From a bacterium (GTDB lineage: Bacteria > Chloroflexota > Dormibacteria > Aeolococcales > Bog-877), in contig JAJZGN010000001.1 of assembly GCA_021798435.1 (NCBI GenBank), positions 1 to 25,937 on the forward strand: 25,937 nt of DNA, written 5' to 3'. Below the pieces are notes generated by a model. The model did not search any database, was not told where the DNA came from, and saw only the letters and a program-made list of their open reading frames with translations. Shown piece by piece: positions 6,965 to 14,662 of the stretch (positions within the stretch are counted from its first letter, which is position 1; each line of letters begins with the position of its first letter). Position numbers and translations under genes: made by a program.

Positions 6965-7740
6965 CTCCCACTCCTATGCGAGCTAGTCGCCTCGGCTCCC
7001 AGCCGCCGGTCCCGGGGAGGCTCCGTACCCCCGCCCGCCGCCGTCTGGCGCACTATCAAAGTCAGCCCGTCCTGGGCCAGCACCTCGACTTCATCGCCCA
7101 CTGCGAGGGGCTGGTCACTTCGCTCCACCACCCGCCAGAGCTCGCCGTCCACTCTGGCCACCGCCCCGCCGTCCCGGGGCTCCACCACCAGGCCGGAGTG
7201 CCCCAGCAGCTCCTGGGGCACCGCCGGGTAGGCTCGGCGGCGGACCTCCAAGGCCCGGGCACTGAGCCAGAGCCAGATCGCGCCGAGCACCACCGGCAGG
7301 GCCACCAGCGCCACCGGGTCTACTCCCGGCCCCCGGAAGAGCAGGAAGCCGCCTCCGGCGGCGGCGGCCATCCCCGCCACGCTCAGCACCCCGTGGCTCT
7401 GGGCCCCGAGATCGAGTACGAACAGCCCGGCTGCGGCCGCCACGAGCACCAGTCCCAGAAGGTTCAGGGGGAGGTCGAGCAGCGCCGCCGCCGCCAGTAC
7501 TCCGGACAGGAGGCCCACGGTACCGGGGGCGATGGCGCCGGGGTGCATCGCCTCCAGTCCGATCCCCAGCAGCGCCAGGAGCAGGAGCCCGAATGCCAGC
7601 GTGGGGTCGGCGAGCACACTGAGCTGCGAGGGAAGGAGATGCCCAGTCCGGGCCGGGCTGGCCGCCAGCACCGTGGTCTGGGCGAGGAGCCCCCCAACTC
7701 CAGCCCCGCAGATCGCCCCGGCGACTGAAGAGCGGCGCAT
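6961..7740 (-). CDS. NfeD-family membrane protein lacking the N-terminal protease domain
   Basis: 259 residues. An N-terminal signal-like segment (about 5-27) is followed by a short linker, a membrane region of several helices (about 45-155, including LADPTLAFGLLLLALLGIGL and HPGAIAPGTVGLLSG) and a C-terminal OB-fold domain (about 185-235: HSGLVVEPRDGGAVARVDGE, VGDEVEVLAQDGLTLIV). In long NfeD1a proteins the same LADPTLAF... start of the membrane region is preceded by a ClpP-like serine protease domain of about 200 residues; here that domain is missing while the signal-like N-terminus remains. NfeD partners slipins; the ATGA overlap with the slipin gene fits. ATG 7740 has a GAGG element and a TAAGAT box close upstream. 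Confidence 0.88.
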   Translation of the reverse strand: MRRSSVAGAICGAGVGGLLAQTTVLAASPARTGHLLPSQLSVLADPTLAFGLLLLALLGIGLEAMHPGAIAPGTVGLLSGVLAAAALLDLPLNLLGLVLVAAAAGLFVLDLGAQSHGVLSVAGMAAAAGGGFLLFRGPGVDPVALVALPVVLGAIWLWLSARALEVRRRAYPAVPQELLGHSGLVVEPRDGGAVARVDGELWRVVERSDQPLAVGDEVEVLAQDGLTLIVRQTAAGGGTEPPRDRRLGAEATSSHRSGR

Positions 7741-7750
7741 GGCCTACCTC

Positions 7751-7756
7751 ATCTTA
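7751..7756 (-). promoter_or_regulatory. Predicted -10 box of the NfeD-slipin-S51 unit
   Basis: TAAGAT on the minus strand, ten bases before the NfeD ATG. The mRNA leader would be only a few bases. It lies 28 bases from the oppositely oriented FemAB -10 box in a 56-base divergent spacer. Confidence 0.45.
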
Positions 7757-7783
7757 CTCCGCCCCGGGTCGCCACTCCGACCC

Positions 7784-7789
7784 GATAAT
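7784..7789 (+). promoter_or_regulatory. Predicted -10 box of the FemAB-like gene (leaderless)
   Basis: GATAAT, five of six matches to TATAAT, ends seven bases before the GTG start at 7797. No clear -35 element. Confidence 0.55.
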
Positions 7790-7796
7790 CCCTCAT

Positions 7797-8843
7797 GTGC
7801 AGCCCCCTCCGTCAGCCCCACCCCGGGTCCGGGAGGCGAGCCTCGCCGACCGCCCCGAGTGGGATCGGTTCGTCGGCGAGGAATGCGGCGGTGTCCTCCT
7901 CCAGAGCTGGGGCTGGGGCGAGATCCGCCGCCAGTTCGGGTGGGGGGTGACGCGGCTCGTGGCCCAGGGGCAAGGTGGGGCCGGCTGGCGGGGGGTCCTC
8001 CAGCTCCTCTACCGGCCGGTTGGCCTCCCTCTTATTCGCTGGGCATACGCCCCCAGGGGCCCGGCCCTGGCCAGCCCCACCGATGATCTGGCCGGGCTGG
8101 CGCTTCTCCGCGGCGCCCGCTCCCGCCTCCTTCGCCGCGGGGTGGTGGTGCTCCGGCTGGACCCGGAGTGGGAAGCGGCCGGTGCCGGCGCCGAGCTCCG
8201 ACGCCGGCTGCGCCTCCGCCCCATGCCCTTCGACATCCAGCACCGCCGGACCTGGCTGGTGGATATCACCGGCTCCGAGGATGAGGTCCGGGGTCGCCTC
8301 CCCCCCTCGACTCGCCGCAACGTCGCCCTGGCGGAGCGGGCCGGAGTCACGGTGGCGAACCTGGCCGGGGAGGGGGTGGAGCCCTTCTACCGGCTCCACC
8401 TCGGAACCGTCGCCCGCCAGCGCTTCCAGACCCGCCCTCTGGCCTACTACCAGGCGGTCCTGGCCGGGCTCGATGCCAGCGTGGTGCTGGCCACGAAGGA
8501 TGGACGGCCCCTGGCCGCGGCGGTCGTCGCCACCTCCGGCCCCCGGCTCGCGTACCTATATGGGGGGAGCGACCCCGGGCCCCACCGGGCCATGTACGCC
8601 GTCCATTGGGCGGCCATCCGCTGGGGACGGGAGCGGGGGTGCCGCCTCTACGACATGTGGGGGGTGCCGAGGCGGTTCTCTCCCGGGGACCCGGGTCCCG
8701 GGTACGCGGTCTTCAAGACCCGGTGGGGGGGGCGGATGGAGGACCACTCCGGCCTCCAGGCAGCGCCCTGGCTCGGTCCCCTGGATCGCCCGCTGGCCGG
8801 CCTGGAGGGACTCCTCCTGGCGAGGCGCCCCCTCCTCACCTGA
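7797..8843 (+). CDS. FemAB-like peptidoglycan bridge-type aminoacyltransferase
   Basis: 348 residues with two GNAT-like halves, as in FemX/FemAB (lipid II interpeptide bridge) transferases. Supporting features: SWGWGEIRRQFGW near the N-terminus (residues ~37-49), STRRNVALAERAGV (the RRxxxxAxxxG element typical of the family) in the middle, then AYLYGGSDPGPHRAMYAVHW and GCRLYDMWGVP, and GYAVFKTRWGG near the C-terminus. Family knowledge: these cytoplasmic enzymes use aminoacyl-tRNA to add residues to the lipid II peptide; some relatives act on other acceptors, so the substrate is open. GTG start with a GATAAT box seven bases upstream. It is divergent from NfeD and probably monocistronic, since a strong hairpin follows. 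Confidence 0.88.
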   Translation: MQPPPSAPPRVREASLADRPEWDRFVGEECGGVLLQSWGWGEIRRQFGWGVTRLVAQGQGGAGWRGVLQLLYRPVGLPLIRWAYAPRGPALASPTDDLAGLALLRGARSRLLRRGVVVLRLDPEWEAAGAGAELRRRLRLRPMPFDIQHRRTWLVDITGSEDEVRGRLPPSTRRNVALAERAGVTVANLAGEGVEPFYRLHLGTVARQRFQTRPLAYYQAVLAGLDASVVLATKDGRPLAAAVVATSGPRLAYLYGGSDPGPHRAMYAVHWAAIRWGRERGCRLYDMWGVPRRFSPGDPGPGYAVFKTRWGGRMEDHSGLQAAPWLGPLDRPLAGLEGLLLARRPLLT

Positions 8844-8969
8844 GGTGGCATAGCTCCCGGTTTTCCAGATCAAAAGGCCATGTGACCCCGACGGTCAAGG
8901 GATGGGTCCGCAGCGCAGGTCCGGGTTGTCGCGATCCATTCGACGACCATGTGTTCCCCGTGCCGTGGC

Positions 8970-8995
8970 CGGGGGCCCAACTCAGCGGGCCCCCG
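8970..8995. terminator. Strong GC hairpin after the FemAB-like gene
   Basis: CGGGGGCCC and GGGCCCCCG form a perfect nine-pair stem with an eight-base loop (AACTCAGC). There is no U tract. It sits 127 bases after the FemAB stop and 27 bases before the next -10 box, so it could end the FemAB transcript or insulate the next promoter. Confidence 0.45.
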
Positions 8996-9022
8996 CCCCG
9001 GGGTCGCGCGCGGGCCGAGCCC

Positions 9023-9028
9023 TAGAAT
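9023..9028 (+). promoter_or_regulatory. Predicted -10 box (leaderless) of the SH3-tailed hypothetical
   Basis: TAGAAT ends seven bases before the ATG at 9036; it also decides the start, since the open frame extends 87 bases further up through the hairpin. Confidence 0.6.
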
Positions 9029-9035
9029 TTCAGGC

Positions 9036-9629
9036 ATGCAGATCCTGGGCCGCAAGCGCAAGGACTCCTGGACGGCGACCGTGTTCGCGGCCCCGCGGGA
9101 GGTGTTCGCCACCGCCGAGCAGGTGGCTGCCCTGCCCCCTTACGCCTTCCGGGTGGTGAACGACCACACCGCCGAGGTGGTCCAGGACCGGATGAACGGC
9201 TTCTTCGGCCAGTGGCGCCAGGTCCCCTATCCAAAGAACCGGGTGCGGATAGAGTGCCGCCCCACCGATGCCGGCACGGAGGTTCGGATGACGGCGGTCG
9301 GGGATCGGAGCGCCCTGCTTCGGGCGAGCAACCTCATCCGTCTGCTCACCGTGGGGGAGAGGGACAGTGCGACCGTGTACCGCTACCGGGCGATACCTCC
9401 GGGCGGGTGCACCGTGGTCCAGAGCTGGGCGGGCACCGGATATCCCCTCTACCGGGAGCCCGACCTCCTGGCCGAGAGGGGTCTGGCGGTCCGCCCCGCC
9501 TCCCCATTGCTCGCTCTGGAGCAGAGGGGGCGCTGGGTCCGGGTGAGGGCTGGGGCCGGAGAGGATTCCGAGGACGGCTGGATCGAGGCCGACCAGCTGG
9601 TCCCCGACCTGGACCCGGACCGGAGGTAG
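9036..9629 (+). CDS. Hypothetical protein, possible SRPBCC-like domain plus SH3-like tail
   Basis: 197 residues, no signal peptide or membrane segment. I do not recognise a named family. The first ~110 residues (VFAAPREVFATAEQVAALPP, then NRVRIECRPTDAGTEVRMTAVG) read like an alpha/beta lipid-binding (START/SRPBCC) fold, where a substrate-domain opener is followed by antiparallel strands. The last ~65 residues (GTGYPLYREPDLLAE, LLALEQRGRWVRVRAG, DGWIEADQLVP) resemble a bacterial SH3 domain, with the usual GWI closing strand. Both are pattern-based guesses. The ATG at 9036 is chosen because of the -10 box just before it. It is convergent with zwf, with only nine bases between the stops. Confidence 0.6.
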   Translation: MQILGRKRKDSWTATVFAAPREVFATAEQVAALPPYAFRVVNDHTAEVVQDRMNGFFGQWRQVPYPKNRVRIECRPTDAGTEVRMTAVGDRSALLRASNLIRLLTVGERDSATVYRYRAIPPGGCTVVQSWAGTGYPLYREPDLLAERGLAVRPASPLLALEQRGRWVRVRAGAGEDSEDGWIEADQLVPDLDPDRR

Positions 9630-9638
9630 GTCCCGGCC

Positions 9639-11081
<1,443 letters not shown>

Positions 11082-11087
11082 GGCCCG

Positions 11088-11093
11088 AGTCTA
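11088..11093 (-). promoter_or_regulatory. Predicted -10 box of zwf (leaderless)
   Basis: TAGACT on the minus strand, exactly six bases before the GTG start of zwf. Confidence 0.6.
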
Positions 11094-11100
11094 CCTAGGC

Positions 11101-11121
11101 CCGGGTCGCGGCCGGGTCGCG
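11101..11121. repeat. Tandem 10-base direct repeat in the zwf / sigma-like divergent promoter
   Basis: CCGGGTCGCG occurs at 11101-11110 and 11112-11121, an 11-base period (about one helical turn), between the two opposing -10 boxes. It could be an operator, but simple GC-rich repetition is also possible. Confidence 0.4.
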
Positions 11122-11123
11122 CC

Positions 11124-11129
11124 TATACT
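11124..11129 (+). promoter_or_regulatory. Predicted -10 box of the sigma-like/gcv operon (leaderless)
   Basis: TATACT ends seven bases before the GTG at 11137. No -35 match. It would drive the nine-gene unit ending at 18680. Confidence 0.6.
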
Positions 11130-11136
11130 CCAGGAC

Positions 11137-11745
11137 GTGGGAGCGCCTTCCTCGGGGGAGCCGTTGGAGGAGGGGCCGGACCGGGAGATGGTCCGGTTGC
11201 GCGCGCTGGTGGCCGAGCATCCAAGGCTGCCAGACGCCGACGTGGCGGCGCTCCTGGCTGAGGTTTCCGAGCAGGGCCTGGAGGCCCGACCGCGCCGGCT
11301 CCTGGCCCAGCACCACCTCTGGCTCGTGCTGGAGGAGGTGGCGCGGCAGGACGAGGGGCAGGATGCCGGCGACCTCTTCCAGGACGGGACCACCGCCCTG
11401 CTCAAGGTGGTCCAGGGCCTGGCGCCTCACCCGCAGATCTCGCCCCAGGAGTTTCAGGAGGCGGTCCGGCAGGCGGTGGCCGACACCGTTCGCGGGGCGC
11501 TGCTGGAGGCGCAAGCGGCTCGGGAGGCCGACCGGCGTTGGGCCGAGGACGGGGAGCGGCTGGCGCTGGCGGCGGTGGCTGTGGAGGCCGAGCTGGGCCG
11601 CCCGGCCTCAGACCTGGAGCTCGCCGCCCACCTGGGCTGGACTGTGGACAGGACGGCCCAGCTCCGGCGGGCGGTGGAGGAGGCCCGCCTTCAGTACGAT
11701 CGAGAGATGGCGGACGTCCTCGGCGCCTTGGAGGATCCGGAGTGA
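11137..11745 (+). CDS. Degenerate sigma-70-like protein without region 4
   Basis: 202 residues. The frame is open upstream, but the GTG at 11137 is chosen because a TATACT box lies seven bases before it. The sequence follows sigma-70 regions 2 to 3: ARPRRLLAQHHLWLVLEEVA matches the region 2.1 ARxxLixxNLRLVvxiA pattern; DLFQDGTTALLKVVQGL (from residue 79) matches DLIQEGNxGLxxAVxxF of region 2.2; ISPQEFQEAVRQAVADTV matches FSTYAxWWIRQAIxRAI, with both -10-melting tryptophans lost; AELGRPASDLELAAHLGWTV (from ~151) matches the region 3 ELGRxPTxEELAxxLG helix. Region 4, which reads -35 elements, is absent. This suggests core-RNAP binding without promoter recognition; it could also be a decaying sigma gene. 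Its stop overlaps gcvT (GTGA). Confidence 0.65.
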   Translation: MGAPSSGEPLEEGPDREMVRLRALVAEHPRLPDADVAALLAEVSEQGLEARPRRLLAQHHLWLVLEEVARQDEGQDAGDLFQDGTTALLKVVQGLAPHPQISPQEFQEAVRQAVADTVRGALLEAQAAREADRRWAEDGERLALAAVAVEAELGRPASDLELAAHLGWTVDRTAQLRRAVEEARLQYDREMADVLGALEDPE

Positions 11746-12842
11746 GCGACCAGGAGGTGCCGCTGGGCGCTCTGCACCGCCGGCTGGGAGCCAGGATGGT
11801 GCCCTTCGCCGGCTACCAGATGCCTCTCCAGTACAGCAGCATCCGGGAGGAGCACCAGGCGGTCCGGGAGCGCGCCGGGCTCTTCGACGTCTCCCACATG
11901 GGCGAGGTCCGGGTCGGGGGCCCGGATGCCATGGGCTACCTCCAGCGACTGGTGACCAATGACGTCGGGAAGCTCGAGGTCGGCCAGGCGCAGTACACCG
12001 TGATGTGCCGGGAGGACGGGGGCATCGTGGACGACCTGCTGGTGTATCGCGACCCCGACGGCTACATGTGCGTGGTCAACGCGGCCCGCCACGACGACGA
12101 TCTCGCCTGGATGCGGCGGCAGCTGCCGCCCTCGGGGGTGGGGCTGGAGGATCAGTCGGACCAGACCTGCCTCCTCGCGGTGCAGGGCCCGCTCTCGCTC
12201 CGGATCCTCGCGCCGCTGGCGGAGGGCGGGGAGCTGGGAGCGATCCCCTACTACCACCACCGGGCGGGCCGCGTCCTCGGGGTCCCGGTCCGGATCTCCC
12301 GGACGGGGTACACCGGTGAGGATGGCTTCGAGCTGTACTGCGACCGGGAGGCCGCCGAGGAGCTCTTCGAAGGAATCCTGGATCGCGGTCGGAGCCAGGG
12401 GCTGCTGCCCGCCGGGCTGGGGGCCCGGGACACCCTCCGCCTGGAGGCCGGGTTCCGACTGTACGGTCAGGACATCACCCTGGAGCGCGAGCCCATCAGC
12501 GCGGGGCTGGGGTGGGTGGTGAAGCTGGACAAGGGGGACTTCGTCGGCCGCGAGGCGTTGGTCGGGGCCAAGGCTCAGCCCCAGCTCTCGTTCATCGGTC
12601 TCCGGCTCCTAGGGCGGGGGATTCCCCGGCCCCACCAGCCGATCCTGGCAGGCGCCGAGCCGATCGGCGAGATCACCAGCGGCAGCTACGGCTTCTCGGT
12701 GGGAGCCGGCATCGCCATGGGCTACGTCCGGCCCGGTTCCGCCCCCAAAGGCAGCGAGGTGGGCGTGGCGCTGCGCGCCGACCCGGCCGAGGTGGGCGCG
12801 GCGCAGGTGGTGGCGCTGCCCTTCTATCGCCGGCCCACGTGA
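11742..12842 (+). CDS. gcvT: Glycine cleavage system T-protein (aminomethyltransferase)
   Basis: Releases ammonia from the aminomethyl group carried on GcvH and passes the one-carbon unit to tetrahydrofolate, giving methylene-THF. 366 residues from the GTG at 11742 (family ~365). The N-terminus FAGYQMPLQYSS, then FDVSHMGEV, then RTGYTGEDGFELY and LGARDTLRLEAGFRLYGQD are standard T-protein motifs; the C-terminal barrel ends ALPFYRRP. The open frame extends much further upstream but runs through the preceding gene; the GTGA overlap and the normal GcvT N-terminus set the start. Second gene of the operon; no glycine riboswitch is recognisable before it or before the operon. Confidence 0.96.
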   Translation: MSDQEVPLGALHRRLGARMVPFAGYQMPLQYSSIREEHQAVRERAGLFDVSHMGEVRVGGPDAMGYLQRLVTNDVGKLEVGQAQYTVMCREDGGIVDDLLVYRDPDGYMCVVNAARHDDDLAWMRRQLPPSGVGLEDQSDQTCLLAVQGPLSLRILAPLAEGGELGAIPYYHHRAGRVLGVPVRISRTGYTGEDGFELYCDREAAEELFEGILDRGRSQGLLPAGLGARDTLRLEAGFRLYGQDITLEREPISAGLGWVVKLDKGDFVGREALVGAKAQPQLSFIGLRLLGRGIPRPHQPILAGAEPIGEITSGSYGFSVGAGIAMGYVRPGSAPKGSEVGVALRADPAEVGAAQVVALPFYRRPT

Positions 12843-12878
12843 GCGTCCCGCGTCCTGGAATCGAGAGGAGGTGGCCCC

Positions 12879-13268
12879 GTGTCTGACCCCAATCTTGTCC
12901 GCTTCACCAAGACCCACGAGTGGGTGCGCCCGGAGGGGACGGGAGAGGCGGTGATCGGCATCAGCGACCACGCCCAGGCTCAGCTCGGCGACGTCATCTT
13001 CCTGGAGCTCCCTGCGCCCGGGGCGCACCTCGCCGCCGGCCAACGCTTCGGAGCGGTGGAGTCCGTCAAGGCGGCCAGCGACCTCTACTCCCCGGTCAGC
13101 GGGGAGGTCTTGGACGTGAATCAGGTCGCAGTGACAGCTCCGGAGATCGTCAACCAGGACCCCCAGGGCGAGGGCTGGCTCCTCCGGGTGCGGCTGGAGG
13201 GCGAGATCCCGACCGGGCTGCTCGACCCCCTGGCGTACGATGCCTTCGCGGAGGGCGACTCCCACTGA
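12879..13268 (+). CDS. gcvH: Glycine cleavage system H-protein (lipoyl carrier)
   Basis: Carries the aminomethyl group from P-protein to T-protein on a lipoyl-lysine arm. 129 residues, the usual length. TKTHEWVRPEG opens the hybrid barrel; the lipoylation site is Lys64 in ESVKAASDLYSPVSG; NQDPQGEGWLLRV closes the domain. GTG start with a strong Shine-Dalgarno (GAGAGGAGG) ten bases upstream, in a 36-base gap after gcvT, as expected for an internal operon gene needed in high amounts. The lipoyl-dehydrogenase (L-protein) and lipoyl ligase/synthase genes are not in the window. Confidence 0.97.
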   Translation: MSDPNLVRFTKTHEWVRPEGTGEAVIGISDHAQAQLGDVIFLELPAPGAHLAAGQRFGAVESVKAASDLYSPVSGEVLDVNQVAVTAPEIVNQDPQGEGWLLRVRLEGEIPTGLLDPLAYDAFAEGDSH

Positions 13269-13306
13269 GCGCCGCCATCCGAAGCTTGAAGTTCTGAGGA
13301 ACGGTC

Positions 13307-14662
13307 ATGGCCTATCTGCCCAACACCGAGACTGAGCGCGCCGAGATGCTGGCCGAGATCGGAGCCCAGTCAGTCGACGAGCTGTTCCGAGAGGTGCCCC
13401 GCCACCTGCTCGGCCGCCGGCCCGACCTTCCCGAGCCGCTGAGTGAGCCGGAGCTGGCAGCCGAGCTGGAGCGGCTGGCGCACCGCAACCGGGAGCTGGC
13501 CAGGTGGGACTGCTTCCTCGGCGCGGGGATCTATTCTCGCTTCATCCCGGCGATCGTGCTCGCCACCATCGCCCGCCCGGAGTTCTACACCGCCTACACC
13601 CCCTATCAGGCGGAGGCCAGCCAGGGGTACCTGCAGACCATCTTCGAGTTCCAGTCGATGGTGGCGGAGCTGTACGACCTGGATGTCGCCAACGCCTCCA
13701 TGTACGACGGTGCCACGGCGGTGGCCGAGGGGGCGCTCTTGGCGGTGGCCCACACCGGCCGCGCCCGGATCCTGGCCGCGGCGACGCTGCACCCGGAGAC
13801 CCTGCGGGTGCTGCGGACCTATGCGGACGGCCGGGGTGCGGAGCTGGAGCTGCTCCCCGCATCCGCCCAGGGCACGACGGACCTCGCCCGGGCCGAGGCG
13901 GTGCTGGCTGCCTCGCCGGCGGCCGTCCTGGCGGTCCCCCAGCCCAACTTCTACGGCCAGCTGGAGCCCGTGGCAGAGCTGATGGAGCTGGCCCATGCGC
14001 GGGGGGCCCTCGGTCTCGTGGCCGCGGACCCGGTGGCCGCCGCCGTGGTCCAGCCTCCGGGTGCCGACGGCGCCGATCTCGCCGCCGGGGATGGCCAGCA
14101 GCTGGGGATCCCACCCCAGCTGGGGGGACCCACCGTGGGGCTGCTGGCCTGCCGGCAGGAGCTGGTGCGGCGGATGCCCGGGCGCCTCGTGGGCCTCACC
14201 GTGGACAGCCGGGGCGGGCGGGCCTACACCCTCACCCTGCAGACTCGGGAGCAGCACATCCGGAGGGAGCGAGCGACCTCCAACATCTGCACCAACCACG
14301 CTCTCATGGCCCTGGCGGCGACCGCCTATCTCGCCAAGATGGGCTCCGCTGGCCTCCGCCAGGTGGCCGACATCTCCTTCCGGCGGGCCCACCGGCTGGC
14401 GCAGCTGCTCTCCGAGCTTCCGGGCTGCCGGCTTCCCCTTCCCGGGGAGTTCCTCTGGGAGTTCGTCCTGGAGACCCCGCTTCCCGGGGAGGAGGTCTGC
14501 CGCGGGCTCGCGGAGGAGGGGATCCTCGCCGGCCATCCCCTTGAGGGCAACCGGATCCTGGTCTGCGCCACGGAGATGACCTCTGTGGGCGCAATCGACC
14601 GCTACCGGGCGGCGCTCCTCGGCCTGGTGGAGGAGGCCCAGCCGGCCGAGGTGATGGCGTGA
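13307..14662 (+). CDS. gcvPA: Glycine dehydrogenase (decarboxylating) subunit 1
   Basis: N-terminal half of the PLP-dependent P-protein in organisms with a split enzyme; pairs with GcvPB to decarboxylate glycine and load GcvH. 451 residues (usual ~445). MAYLPNTETERAEMLAEIG is the canonical start; SRFIPAIVLATIARPEFYTAYTPYQAE-type sequence (residues ~84-105), then IFEFQSMVAELYDLDVANAS and YDGATAVAEGALLA follow, with GGPTVGLLACRQ and EQHIRRERATSNICTN further on. ATG start with GAGGA upstream, 38 bases after gcvH. The last bases overlap gcvPB (GTGA), giving coupled, equimolar subunit synthesis. Confidence 0.97.
   Translation: MAYLPNTETERAEMLAEIGAQSVDELFREVPRHLLGRRPDLPEPLSEPELAAELERLAHRNRELARWDCFLGAGIYSRFIPAIVLATIARPEFYTAYTPYQAEASQGYLQTIFEFQSMVAELYDLDVANASMYDGATAVAEGALLAVAHTGRARILAAATLHPETLRVLRTYADGRGAELELLPASAQGTTDLARAEAVLAASPAAVLAVPQPNFYGQLEPVAELMELAHARGALGLVAADPVAAAVVQPPGADGADLAAGDGQQLGIPPQLGGPTVGLLACRQELVRRMPGRLVGLTVDSRGGRAYTLTLQTREQHIRRERATSNICTNHALMALAATAYLAKMGSAGLRQVADISFRRAHRLAQLLSELPGCRLPLPGEFLWEFVLETPLPGEEVCRGLAEEGILAGHPLEGNRILVCATEMTSVGAIDRYRAALLGLVEEAQPAEVMA

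Noticed and set aside
5975..7231. 418-codon plus-strand frame across the S51, slipin and NfeD genes
   Set aside because: Shadow of three recognisable minus-strand genes.
11082..11136. Glycine riboswitch ahead of the gcv operon
   Set aside because: Only 55 bases separate zwf and the first operon gene, and the predicted mRNA is leaderless, so there is no room for an aptamer; none is seen before gcvT or gcvH either.
11538..11741. N-terminal extension of gcvT into the preceding gene
   Set aside because: The extension is the out-of-frame reading of the sigma-like gene; GcvT homologues begin near the GTGA junction.
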